From Nostoc sp. CENA543 (GTDB taxonomy: Bacteria; Cyanobacteriota; Cyanobacteriia; Cyanobacteriales; Nostocaceae), in NCBI RefSeq assembly GCF_002896875.1, contig NZ_CP023278.1, positions 4,472,501-4,536,500 on the forward strand: DNA of 64,000 nt. The letters are read 5' to 3'. This document shows positions 54,347 to 63,167 of the stretch, in pieces. The notes beneath the pieces are model-generated. The model worked only from the letters and a program-made list of their open reading frames with translations. It ran no database searches and was not told the origin of the DNA. Within the stretch, counting starts at the first letter, position 1. Every line of letters starts with the position of its first letter. Position numbers and translations under genes: made by a program.

Positions 54347-55018
54347 TTATGTGAACTGACGGCTGAGAGTCACGGGTTTATGCACAGTAATCTTCTTTTT
54401 GTGAATGGAAATCATCTTTTTCTCACGTAGATCCCCTAGTAATCTAGTCACGGTGACGCGAGTTGAACCAATGGCTTCTGCGATCGCTTGGTGAGATAGT
54501 TTTAAATCAATCGTGATGCCATCAGCACAAGGAATCCCGAAATCGCGACAGAGAATTAACAGAAAACTAATCAACCTTGAACCCATATCTCGGTGAGCTA
54601 AGGTTTCAATCATCATTTCTGTTTGCAAAATTCGCGAAGATAAACCCCGCAGCATTAACATTGATAATTCTGGATTCTCTTTGAGTGCTTGCTCTACTTG
54701 TTCAATGGGTGCAGAGAGCAATTCTACAGGAGTAAATGCCACCGCATGGTAAAACCGATCAGATTTATTCCCTGTCAATAAAGACAGCACTCCAAAAACG
54801 CTATTTTCCCGCAGTAGTGCAACTGTAATTTCTTCTCCTGCCTCATACACCCTGGAAAGCTTCACTGCGCCTTTCAAAAGGAAATAGACTCGCTCGGCAG
54901 GATCGCCAGGAAAAAAGATCGTTTTATTGCGTTCAAACGTTTCGACAACTGGCGGAAAAGCTCCAGTTGCCATTTGACGAAAAACATTTGCTAGGGCCTT
55001 ATCTTGTGTCACGATCAT
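54347..55018 (-). CDS. ntcA: Global nitrogen regulator NtcA
   Basis: CRP-family transcription factor that senses 2-oxoglutarate and activates nitrogen-assimilation genes and heterocyst differentiation, binding GTA-N8-TAC. The 223-residue protein starts [20 protein letters not shown], has a CNMP-binding-like barrel (about 25-120; [20 protein letters not shown]) and the helix-turn-helix [20 protein letters not shown] (about 172-191). The ATG at 55018 gives the usual length; six more codons are open to 55036. The promoter lies in the long upstream gap, where only an off-spacing GTA-N9-TAC is seen (55055-55069). Confidence 0.97.
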   Translation of the reverse strand: MIVTQDKALANVFRQMATGAFPPVVETFERNKTIFFPGDPAERVYFLLKGAVKLSRVYEAGEEITVALLRENSVFGVLSLLTGNKSDRFYHAVAFTPVELLSAPIEQVEQALKENPELSMLMLRGLSSRILQTEMMIETLAHRDMGSRLISFLLILCRDFGIPCADGITIDLKLSHQAIAEAIGSTRVTVTRLLGDLREKKMISIHKKKITVHKPVTLSRQFT

Positions 55019-55649
55019 CTCCCTTCCCCTACCCAATGCCGGAATAACAAAAAAGTAAAAACTAATTACCTAAGAATACACCTGAATATTCAATAAAGCA
55101 CCGTTAACCCAACTGTACTTTCCTATACTCCAACCCATAACTTCATAGCTATTTGTTTATAATGATACCTAATTTTTGCATTTTTTAGCTAGCAATTCTT
55201 GATAGATACTTCTGCTTAATAGAACTATCAGGTTTTTCAACTAAAAACTTAAGTAATCTTGAAAATATCTTAAGGAATAATATGTATTTTAAACCTCAAA
55301 ATCATCATTCCTAATCATCATTTTTGCCAGTCCTGTATAAAAACAAGACCAACAAGCCCCAGATTCTAGTATGCTCATGAAGACAGGAGACAGGGGGCAG
55401 GAGACGGAAGGTTAAGGAAACAAGGAAAATCAACAATCATGCCCAATCCCCAGTCCCCAATCCCCCCTTCCCTTCGGGACGCTTCGCGAACGGGGTTCGT
55501 CAGTCGCACCCTTACGGGTTCGCGGTAGCGTTGCGTAGCAAAGGCTTACGCCAACATGGGGGAAACCCCCTTGGCGCAGCCTCTCGTAGAGAAGACCGCG
55601 CTGACTCACCAGTCCCCAATTTCATCAACCGATCACATCCAAGGTTTCT
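55019..55649. other. Divergent ntcA-fabI regulatory region with repeats
   Basis: 631 bases. The ntcA-proximal 350 bases are AT-rich and lack repeats, suiting the multiple ntcA promoters known in Anabaena. The fabI-proximal part has CCCCAGTCCCCAAT units (55441-55468) and GC-rich palindromic pieces (55471-55612). Confidence 0.6.
55471..55612. repeat. GC-rich composite repeat
   Basis: Contains CTTCGGGACGCTTCGCGAA, GGTTCGCGGTAGCGTTGCG, a GGGGGAAACCCCC hairpin and, at 55571-55600, an inverted copy of the segment at 51989-52022. Such modules are dispersed in this genome type. Confidence 0.7.
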
Positions 55650-56426
55650 ATGCTGAATCTGAATGGAAAAAATGCTCTAGTTACAGGTATTGCCAATAAT
55701 CGTTCCATTGCTTGGGGAATCGCCCAACAACTACACGCCGCAGGTGCAAATCTTGGCATTACCTATCTACCGGATGACAAGGGCAAAATGGAGAAGAAAG
55801 TTGCTGAACTAGTAGAACCTCTCAACCCCAGCTTATTCCTTCCCTGTAATGTCCAAAATGAGGAACAGATTCAATCTACCTTTGATACCATTCGCGATAA
55901 GTGGGGCAGACTAGATATTTTGATTCATTGTTTAGCTTTTGCTAACAAAGATGATTTAAGTGGAGATTTTAGTCAAACTTCTCGTGGTGGATTCGCTACA
56001 GCTTTAGAAATTAGTACCTATTCACTAGTACAGTTAAGCGGTGCAGCTAAACCATTAATGACGGAAGGAGGAAGTATTATTACTCTGACTTATTTGGGTG
56101 GTGTGAGAGCAGTTCCTAATTACAACGTGATGGGTGTGGCTAAGGCTGGATTGGAAGCTAGTGTACGGTATTTAGCATCAGAACTCGGCCCCCAAAATAT
56201 CCGCGTGAATGCCATTTCTGCCGGGCCTATTCGCACTTTAGCCTCTAGTGCTGTGGGCGGAATTTTAGATATGATTCACCATGTAGAAGCAGTTGCTCCC
56301 CTACGTCGCACCGTTACCCAAACAGAAGTCGGTAACACAGCAGCTTTCTTAGCTAGTGACTTGTCTAGTGGGATCACCGGACAAGTGATTTACGTTGATT
56401 CAGGATATGAAATCATGGGAATGTAA
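55650..56426 (+). CDS. fabI: Enoyl-[acyl-carrier-protein] reductase (NADH)
   Basis: Last step of each fatty-acid elongation round. The 258-residue SDR-fold protein has NALVTGIANNRSIAWGIAQQ (FabI-type nucleotide site), the catalytic Tyr and Lys in YNVMGVAKAGLEASVRYLAS, and ISAGPIRTLASSAVGG in the substrate loop. Length and layout match. It is monocistronic, with GCAAAAGGC repeats after it. Confidence 0.96.
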   Translation: MLNLNGKNALVTGIANNRSIAWGIAQQLHAAGANLGITYLPDDKGKMEKKVAELVEPLNPSLFLPCNVQNEEQIQSTFDTIRDKWGRLDILIHCLAFANKDDLSGDFSQTSRGGFATALEISTYSLVQLSGAAKPLMTEGGSIITLTYLGGVRAVPNYNVMGVAKAGLEASVRYLASELGPQNIRVNAISAGPIRTLASSAVGGILDMIHHVEAVAPLRRTVTQTEVGNTAAFLASDLSSGITGQVIYVDSGYEIMGM

Positions 56427-56429
56427 AAA

Positions 56430-56596
56430 AAGTCAAAGGTAAAAAAGCAAAAGGCAAAAGAAAATAAAAGAATCTTTTAACAGTGATCAGTGAACTTTGA
56501 TCAAGTAATTGACAACTGATAACTGTTCTTAACTTTTATTTTTTGCATCCCCAATCCCCAATCCCCAATCCCCAATCCCCAGTCCCTATTCCCTAT
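56430..56596. repeat. GGCAAAA repeat and CCCCAATCCCCAAT array
   Basis: GGCAAAA units at 56430-56462 and CCCCAAT units at 56550-56588 between fabI and hisB; the array ends a few bases before the hisB start codon. Confidence 0.8.
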
Positions 56597-57224
56597 GCAA
56601 ATCAGCGATTATCCCCAAGTTAATTTCTCTTCAGTTCCTCGCATTGCTTCTGTGCATCGCACCACTGGTGAAACTGATGTACAAGTGAGCATCAACTTAG
56701 ATGGTAGTGGTATTTGCAAAGTCGAAACGGGTGTTCCGTTTTTAGATCATATGTTGCATCAGATTGCTTCCCACGGCTTAATTGATTTGGAGGTGAAAGC
56801 TACAGGAGACTGGGAAATTGATGACCATCATACTAACGAAGATGTGGGTATTACCTTGGGTCAGGCTTTACATAAAGCTTTGGGTGATAGAAAAGGTATT
56901 GTCCGCTTTGGTAATTTTTTAGCTCCTTTAGATGAAGCGTTAGTCCAGGTAGCACTGGATTTTTCTGGTCGTCCTCACCTCAGCTATGGTTTAACCATTC
57001 CTACCGAACGGGTGGGGACTTACGACACCCAATTGGTGCGAGAATTTTTTGTGGCATTAGTCAACCACAGTCAAATGACGCTGCACATTCGTCAGTTAGA
57101 TGGTATTAATTCCCATCACATTATTGAAGCCACATTTAAAGCCTTTGCTAGAGCAGTACGCATCGCTGTGGAAGTTGATCCCCGTCGTGCTGGGACTATT
57201 CCTAGTTCTAAAGGTGTGCTTTGA
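56595..57224 (+). CDS. hisB: Imidazoleglycerol-phosphate dehydratase
   Basis: Sixth step of histidine synthesis, a Mn2+ enzyme. The 209-residue protein has [20 protein letters not shown], the metal-binding [10 protein letters not shown], and the second set [20 protein letters not shown]. Length is typical of monofunctional HisB. It is not near other his genes, which is usual in cyanobacteria. A hairpin lies downstream. Confidence 0.97.
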   Translation: MQISDYPQVNFSSVPRIASVHRTTGETDVQVSINLDGSGICKVETGVPFLDHMLHQIASHGLIDLEVKATGDWEIDDHHTNEDVGITLGQALHKALGDRKGIVRFGNFLAPLDEALVQVALDFSGRPHLSYGLTIPTERVGTYDTQLVREFFVALVNHSQMTLHIRQLDGINSHHIIEATFKAFARAVRIAVEVDPRRAGTIPSSKGVL

Positions 57225-57282
57225 GGCTAATTCATCAGGTTTTTGATGATGTGAATCAATCAAATAGAGAAAATCGAATTTC

Positions 57283-57318
57283 GGGGTGTAAATTTTTGCA
57301 CCCCTATATGTTTTATTT
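57283..57318 (+). terminator. Terminator of hisB
   Basis: GGGGTG (57283-57288) and CACCCC (57299-57304) form the base of a short hairpin, with TATATGTTTTATTT after it. Confidence 0.65.
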
Positions 57319-57431
57319 ATAAATTGAACCTGAAACTTAAGCTTTCACTAAAGTAATTTTCAATTATTCCTCAATTGAAAACTTTAATCCAAAATCCAAA
57401 ATTATTTAAATCCATTCATCAATAATTGACT

Positions 57432-58328
57432 ATGGAAGCAAACGTTTTTACTGCGGTTATCTTACCTATAGCCTTGGCTATCATGATGTTAGGAATGGGT
57501 TTATCTCTTGTACCGGAGGATTTTCAACGGATCAGGAAATATCCCAAGGCTGTGTCAGTTGGCTTAATTAGTCAGTTAGTGTTTTTACCTGCGATTGGTT
57601 TTGTGATTGCGAAAGTGATCCCCATGCAACCTGCGATCGCAGTCGGACTAATTATCGTCGCTATCTGTCCTGGCGGCCCCTCCTCAAACGTCATTACATA
57701 TTTGGCTAAGGGTGATGTTGCTCTTTCCGTCACACTGACTGCGGTTAGCAGTGTGATTACAGTATTTACAATTCCCGTTTTGGCTAACCTAGCCTTACAG
57801 CACTTTATGGGACAAACAGCCGCGATCGCACTTCCCATTGTCTCAACCATCGCGCAAATTTTTCTGGTGACAATTTTACCCGTAGTCTTGGGAATGACTT
57901 TAAAACAAATCTTCCCAGAACTGGCTCGTCGTCTAGAAAAAGTCACCAGTAAATTAGCGATCGCCTTACTTGCAACAATTATTCTCCTGTTGGTAATTCG
58001 CGAGTGGAATCGTCTTCCGGGCTTCATTGTGCAAGTCGGAGTCGGCGTTGTTCTCTTAAATACCCTGGCAATTGCAGTAGGATTTTATACTAGTAAATTT
58101 TCAAAATTAAATCCTGCACAACAAATCTGCATTGCGATTGAAGTCGGCCTGCAAAATGGCACACTTGCCCTAGCAATTACCGCCGGACTACTCAAAAATC
58201 CCGACATGGCAGTCCCAGCAGCAGTTTACAGTTTATTCATGAACGTTACAGGGTTTATGGCAATTGTTTACGGCAGAAAACTAGCTGCGATCGCGCCAGT
58301 GCGAAAACCCCTGGAGAGTAAGGTTTAG
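57432..58328 (+). CDS. Bile acid:sodium symporter (BASS) family transporter
   Basis: A 298-residue membrane protein with about nine to ten hydrophobic segments and family motifs: MGLSLVPEDFQRI near residue 24, AICPGGPSSNVITYLAKGDV at about 75-94 (sodium/substrate region) and IAIEVGLQNGTLALAI near 235. BASS members move organic anions with Na+; in plants and cyanobacteria substrates include pyruvate and other acids. The substrate here is unknown. The ATG at 57432 is preferred to a TTG two codons earlier. Confidence 0.9.
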   Translation: MEANVFTAVILPIALAIMMLGMGLSLVPEDFQRIRKYPKAVSVGLISQLVFLPAIGFVIAKVIPMQPAIAVGLIIVAICPGGPSSNVITYLAKGDVALSVTLTAVSSVITVFTIPVLANLALQHFMGQTAAIALPIVSTIAQIFLVTILPVVLGMTLKQIFPELARRLEKVTSKLAIALLATIILLLVIREWNRLPGFIVQVGVGVVLLNTLAIAVGFYTSKFSKLNPAQQICIAIEVGLQNGTLALAITAGLLKNPDMAVPAAVYSLFMNVTGFMAIVYGRKLAAIAPVRKPLESKV

Positions 58329-58500
58329 TGGGTGGGGGATTGGGGACTAGGGATTGGGGACTGGGGAAGAGAGGAAAAATACTAATGAGTAATGAGTAAT
58401 GAGTAATGAGTGCTGACTAATGACTAATGACTAATGACTAATGACTATTGACTAATGACTAATGACTATTGACCATCGACTATTGACCACTTGGAGCCGA
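58329..58500. repeat. GGGGATT units and TAATGAC/GAGTAAT heptamers
   Basis: G-rich units (58333-58370) then many TAATGAG, TAATGAC and TATTGAC heptamers up to 58495. Confidence 0.85.
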
Positions 58501-58554
58501 TCGCAGTTATCCTATTGAGTAACTTGTTACCAACGCTGTGTTAATTCAACTGAG

Positions 58555-59538
58555 ATGAAATCTGTCAAAGACACTGCTGATGCTCAATTGACTACTGAAG
58601 ATGTTCCGCCAGTAGTTATTACTTCCGGTTTAAGAAAGGTATATCGTACAGGCTTTTGGATGAATCAACAGGTTGTCTCCCTCAAAGGCTGTTCTTTGAC
58701 TGTTTATCAGGGTGAAACTTTTGGTTTATTGGGGCCGAATGGGGCAGGGAAAACTACTCTGTTAAAACTGTTACTGGGAATTATTCGCCCTAGTGGTGGT
58801 AGAGGTTTACTCTTGGGTCAACCTTTAGGCGATCGCCAAGTTAAACAACACATCGGCTATTTAAGTGAAAACCCTTATTTATATGAGTATCTTACAGGCT
58901 GGGAGTTTTTAGAGTTAGCCGCCGGCTTATTTGAGATCCCTGTCAGTGTGCAACGTCAACGCATTCCCGAACTACTGGATTTAGTGGGTTTATCTCAAAC
59001 TGATGCACGCAAAAAACAGATGCGTCGCTACTCCAAAGGGATGTTACAACGGGTGGGAATGGCGCAGGCTTTGATTAATGACCCAGAATTAATCTTTCTA
59101 GATGAGCCGATGTCAGGACTAGACCCTTTAGGACGTTACCGGATGCGGGAAATTATTTTGTCACTCAAAGCCGCCGGTAAGACGATATTCTTTAATAGTC
59201 ATATTCTGAGTGAAGTGGAACAGATTTGCGATCGCATCGCCATTTTGTCCCAAGGTGAATTAGTCTGTGTCGGTTCTCTGGGGGAACTATTAGGCCAAGA
59301 TGAAACATATCATGTCAAAGGTGAGGGTGGAGATTGGGCAATCCTCAAAAAATGGCTACCTAGTATAGTTTTTGAACCTGACGGTTCTTGGCATGGTGTT
59401 CTACAAGGCGATTACTATGATTTTCTCTCTAGTTTGCGCTTGATGGATGGCAGAATTATTACACTTAATTTATCTCGCCAATCTTTAGAAGAGTTTTTTA
59501 TACAACAAATTAGTCAAAAATCAGAAAATAGGGAATAG
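58555..59538 (+). CDS. ABC transporter ATP-binding protein (ABC-2/CcmA type)
   Basis: A 327-residue ATPase with Walker A GPNGAGKTTLLK at 60-71, signature YSKGMLQRVGMAQALI near 162, Walker B LIFLDEPMSGLDP near 180 and switch His in FFNSHILSEVEQ near 218. The C-terminal extension after about 240 resembles that of multidrug/polysaccharide-type exporters. No permease gene follows in the 560 bases downstream, so its partner is elsewhere. The substrate is unknown. Confidence 0.9.
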   Translation: MKSVKDTADAQLTTEDVPPVVITSGLRKVYRTGFWMNQQVVSLKGCSLTVYQGETFGLLGPNGAGKTTLLKLLLGIIRPSGGRGLLLGQPLGDRQVKQHIGYLSENPYLYEYLTGWEFLELAAGLFEIPVSVQRQRIPELLDLVGLSQTDARKKQMRRYSKGMLQRVGMAQALINDPELIFLDEPMSGLDPLGRYRMREIILSLKAAGKTIFFNSHILSEVEQICDRIAILSQGELVCVGSLGELLGQDETYHVKGEGGDWAILKKWLPSIVFEPDGSWHGVLQGDYYDFLSSLRLMDGRIITLNLSRQSLEEFFIQQISQKSENRE

Positions 59539-60101
59539 GCAATAGGCAATAGGGAAAAAATAATCAATCTCTTATTGTGTGTTTTTTGACAGAAATCACA
59601 TATTAGGGATAAAAATCTGCTGTATATTTATTGTCATGAATTATTAAAATGTATAACCTTAGATGGGTTTACAAGTAACCAATTAAAAATATAAATTGCT
59701 CAAGTAATTACGTCTTGCTTGACATAATATTAGCTGTCATTTAGACACTAATAGCTTTGATTAATTAGGAGATATATAAGTTGTTTTTGCTACATTAACC
59801 AAAACTAGAGACAATATAAAATTTGTGCTTGAATACTTGACAAAACTAACTTTTAAAATGATTCATCTCCGTTTCCATTTCACTGTTACCTACTTCAGCA
59901 AGTCATTTAAAACCTCAATCAAATCCATAGATTCCATTGTGCTTCATTAAAAATTCAACAACCTAGTCAAAATATTCTTCCGGAAAAGATAGCTTTTTTA
60001 GGAAAATGAGATTGTCGGGAAACCTAAATACTTAAGTATAGTCAAGATTAAAATGTTTAGACAATACTTTAACACTTGTAGTCTCAGAGTCTAAGGTAAA
60101 T
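59539..60101. other. Long AT-rich intergenic region before the polysaccharide export gene
   Basis: 563 bases. AATAGGCAATAGG units at 59525-59552 at the start, then no gene or array that I can support. It may carry an unusually long leader or an undetected small RNA. Confidence 0.4.
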
Positions 60102-61577
60102 ATGGTTAACGCAGGTTCGCTGAAATTTCTAGCCCAGCCAGCTGTGGGTGCAGCTTTGTTAACAGCTGTTCATCTCATTTTGCCGTCTGCCAGTTTAGCT
60201 CAGGGACAGTCAGTATTTCCCAATTCCCAAACAGTACCTCGGATTAACCGACCCGTATCCACGCCTATCCAACAACCAGATACAAATTATCTGTTAGGCG
60301 GTGGAGACCTCATCCGTGTCAATGTTTTTGAAGTTCCTGAATATACGGGTGAATACCAAATTCCGCCCGGTGGTGCAATTAATTTACCTTTAATTGGTAG
60401 TGTTTCTGTTTTGGGTTTAACCACTGAACAAGCGGCTGATATTATTACCGAAAAATATCGTAGATTTCTGAAACGTCCGCAAATTTCTATTAATCTTTTA
60501 TCTCCACGCCCGATTAATGTTTTGGTTGCAGGAGAAGTTACCCGTCCTGGTGCTTATACACTGAGTTTGCAAGGTGGTGCAGGTAACAATCCAGGGGTAC
60601 AATATCCCACTGTCCTAGCTGCATTGACGACAGCACAGGGAGTTACCTTAGCAGCCGATGTTACTCAAGTACAGCTTAAACGTAAAACGGGGCGTTCTGG
60701 TGAGCAACTGGTAACGCTCAATCTCAAGGAACTCATTCAAACTGGTAATACTGCCCAAGATATCACCCTGCGGGATGGTGACGTGATAGTTGTGCCAACA
60801 GCCACTACTTTTAATGTGGCAGAAGCACGTAATTTGTTTGCAGCGAACTTTGCAGCTAGCCAAACTGCACCGCGCACCGTCGCAGTTATTGGTGAAGTTT
60901 ACCGCCCAGGTTCTTACCTAGTTTCAGCAGGTTCGACAGATGGACAAAATGGCACGGCTGCTAGCTCTGGTTTACCCAATGTGTCACGAGCTATTCAATT
61001 AGCTGGTGGGATCACATCCCAAGCTGACATTCGCAATATTAAGCTACGTCGCCCCACAAGAGTAGGTTCAGAACAAACTGTAGATATCAACCTCTGGGAA
61101 TTATTGAAAAATGGCGATGTCAATCAAGATGTAATCGTGCAAGATGGAGACACGATTGTGATTCCGACAGCCACAGCAATCACTCCAGCAGAAGCTACTC
61201 AATTAGCAACAACAACTTTATCTCCTGCCAAAATTCAAGTCGGGGTAGTGGGTGAAGTCAAACAGCCAGGAGCAGTATCATTACAAGCGAATAGTTCCTT
61301 AAACCAAGCTTTACTGGCAGCTGGTGGTTTTAATGATGCTAGAGCGCGTAAGGGTAGCGTAGAGTTAATTCGCTTAAACCCCAACGGTTCAGTTACTAAG
61401 CGTGAGATTAAGGTTGATTTCAGTCAAGGAATCAATGAGGAAAGTAATCCTATTCTTCGCAACAATGATGTGGTAGTAGTTAACCGGTCTGGTGTTGCCA
61501 GAACTACTGACGGTCTTAACATCCTAGCAGGGCCTCTAGGTATTATCTTTAATATGTTGAGATTTTTCGGAATTTAA
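60102..61577 (+). CDS. Polysaccharide export outer-membrane protein (Wza/SLBB type)
   Basis: A 491-residue exported protein. It starts with a signal-like stretch ending in a probable cut after SASLA (about residue 33). The Poly_export domain follows (YLLGGGDLIRVNVFEVPEYT, then PGGAINLPLIGSVSVLGLTT), then three SLBB-like units: VLVAGEVTRPGAYTLSLQGG, VAVIGEVYRPGSYLVS and VGVVGEVKQPGAVSL. This is the outer-membrane part of a Wzx/Wzy or ABC-dependent exopolysaccharide exporter; a lipobox Cys is absent. A strong terminator follows. Confidence 0.9.
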   Translation: MVNAGSLKFLAQPAVGAALLTAVHLILPSASLAQGQSVFPNSQTVPRINRPVSTPIQQPDTNYLLGGGDLIRVNVFEVPEYTGEYQIPPGGAINLPLIGSVSVLGLTTEQAADIITEKYRRFLKRPQISINLLSPRPINVLVAGEVTRPGAYTLSLQGGAGNNPGVQYPTVLAALTTAQGVTLAADVTQVQLKRKTGRSGEQLVTLNLKELIQTGNTAQDITLRDGDVIVVPTATTFNVAEARNLFAANFAASQTAPRTVAVIGEVYRPGSYLVSAGSTDGQNGTAASSGLPNVSRAIQLAGGITSQADIRNIKLRRPTRVGSEQTVDINLWELLKNGDVNQDVIVQDGDTIVIPTATAITPAEATQLATTTLSPAKIQVGVVGEVKQPGAVSLQANSSLNQALLAAGGFNDARARKGSVELIRLNPNGSVTKREIKVDFSQGINEESNPILRNNDVVVVNRSGVARTTDGLNILAGPLGIIFNMLRFFGI

Positions 61578-61598
61578 TTTCAAATACACTGAGCATTT

Positions 61599-61637
61599 GG
61601 GGACGGAAGTTAAATACTTTCGTCCCCATTGTTTTTT
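61599..61637 (+). terminator. Terminator of the polysaccharide export gene
   Basis: GGGGACGGAAGT (61599-61610) and ACTTTCGTCCCC (61616-61627) pair with one mismatch; ATTGTTTTTTG follows. Confidence 0.88.
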
Positions 61638-61649
61638 GAGAGTGCTGAG

Positions 61650-61866
61650 TAGTGAGTGCTGTTAGCGGTAGCGCGGCGTTTAGCCGGTGCTGAGTAATAA
61701 GTAATGAGTAATAAGTAATGAGTAATAAGTAATAAGTTATGAGTTATGAGTGGTGAGTTATCAAGTGCTGAGTAATGAGTAATGAGTGAAGTTTTTCTTC
61801 CCTTGCTCCCCCTGCTCCCCCTGCTCCCCCATCCCCAATCCCCAATCCCCAGTCCCCAATTCCCGT
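61650..61866. repeat. GTTAGCGGTAGCGCGGCG element, GAGTAAT heptamers and CCCCAATCCC units
   Basis: A GCTGTTAGCGGTAGCGCGG piece at about 61658-61690, then repeated TAATGAG/TAATAAG heptamers (to 61785), CCCCTGCTCC units and CCCCAATCCCCAGT to 61863. The 483-base gap to the next gene (61578-62060) contains no supported gene. Confidence 0.8.
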
Positions 61867-62060
61867 ATTTCCCGAAAGCTCAACAAAAGTCTCTCAACAT
61901 TTTGTGGTTTACTGGTGATGATGTCGATATAACTATAATTGTTGACTACTCAGTTTATAAAGTTACAAGTTACAAACTCAAAACATTAGACTGAAATGTA
62001 GAACATGGTAGTACCATGTCCTTTAAACTAAAATCTCCTTAAAAGCTAATAGGAGCATAT

Positions 62061-62897
62061 ATGGAGCCAATTATTGCTGTAGTCTTAGCACTGATAGCCT
62101 ATGCCTTGGGATCTGCCAAAATCATCAATGAAGGTAATGCAGCCCTTGTGGAACGCTTGGGCAGAAAACACCGTACACTGACACCAGGTTTAAACTTTGT
62201 GGTGCCTTTGGTGGATCAGATTGTGATGGAAGATACCACACGAGAGCAGTTCATTGACATTAAACCCCAGAACATCATTACAAAAGATAATATTTATTTA
62301 GAAGTTGATGCTGTGTTGTTCTGGCGTATCAAAGATATAGAGAAAAGCTTTTACGCAATTGAAGATTTACAAGGTTCTCTGACACAGTTAGCTACAACCA
62401 CACTAAGAGAAATTATTGCTCGGAACACTGTGGAAGAAACTAATGTGACGAGGGCGGAGATGGATAAAGCCATCCTAGACCAGTTGAACAGTACAACGAT
62501 TGACTGGGGTGTTGAGATTATTCGCTTAGATATTCAAAGAATTACACCACCAGAGAGTGTGCGTAAATCAATGGAAGAAGAACGCGCTGCGGAAATTAAA
62601 AAACGGGCGTTGATTACGGAAGCTGAAGCGGAAAGACAAGCTGCAATTAAGAAAGCAGAAGGAACTATGACTTCCATGCAGATTATTGCAGAAGGTTTGC
62701 GTAGTAATCCTGAAAGTAAGGAAATTCTGCGCTATTTAGTGGCTCAAGATTATATTAATGCTAGCTACAAGCTAGGAGAAAGCCCAAATGCCAAGGTTGT
62801 GTTTGTAGATCCTGGTAAAACTGGTGAATTGATGAAGGAAGTCATCGCGGAATCAACTAATACTGAAGGTAATGGGAAAAGTTCTGAACATGGTTAG
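62061..62897 (+). CDS. SPFH/band-7 (stomatin-like) protein
   Basis: A 278-residue membrane-anchored protein: N-terminal hydrophobic segment (about 3-18), SPFH domain (about 22-190; GNAALVERLGRKHRTLTPGL, DAVLFWRIKDIEKSFYAIED, TTLREIIARNTVEETNVTRA) and a coiled-coil EEERAAEIKKRALITEAEAE stretch. It resembles slipins and bacterial paraslipins that organise membrane domains. No NfeD partner gene follows. AGGAG precedes the ATG by 8 bases. Confidence 0.9.
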   Translation: MEPIIAVVLALIAYALGSAKIINEGNAALVERLGRKHRTLTPGLNFVVPLVDQIVMEDTTREQFIDIKPQNIITKDNIYLEVDAVLFWRIKDIEKSFYAIEDLQGSLTQLATTTLREIIARNTVEETNVTRAEMDKAILDQLNSTTIDWGVEIIRLDIQRITPPESVRKSMEEERAAEIKKRALITEAEAERQAAIKKAEGTMTSMQIIAEGLRSNPESKEILRYLVAQDYINASYKLGESPNAKVVFVDPGKTGELMKEVIAESTNTEGNGKSSEHG

Positions 62898-63000
62898 GGG
62901 AGTGGGGAGTGATGAGTGCTGAGTAGTGAGTGCTGTTAGCGGAAGCGGGGCGTTTAGCCCGTGCTGTTAGCGGTAGCGCGGCGTTTAGCCGGTGCTGAGT
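62898..63000. repeat. Duplicated GCTGTTAGCGG element
   Basis: Two tandem copies of a roughly 33-bp unit with the core GCTGTTAGCGG, then GGCGTTTAGCC and GTGCTG (62932-62997), related to the one at 61658-61690. GAGTGCTGAGTAGT heptamer-like units precede it. Confidence 0.75.
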
Positions 63001-63167
63001 GTTGGGAATCATTCACCAAACTAAATTGGTGTGGGTAAGCCAATCGTCATTCATTTTTCCAGACTGATTCGCTTGTAGTAAGGGCTTTAGCCCTGGCTTT
63101 ATGCAACTTAAATAGGGTACAAATCTGGAGTTTGAATCCAAAATCTAAAATTGGTATGATTCAGTTT

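Noticed and set aside
55055-55069. Candidate NtcA box upstream of ntcA
   Set aside because: GTA and TAC are separated by 9 bases rather than 8, and the position is only about 40 bases from the start codon.
59539-60101. Small RNA or gene in the long gap before the export gene
   Set aside because: No hairpin plus T-run, no tRNA-like fold and no frame with a ribosome-binding site could be identified by eye.
61782-61994. 70-codon plus-strand frame
   Set aside because: First half translates CCCCTGCTCC and CCCCAATCCC repeats ([17 protein letters not shown]); no support.
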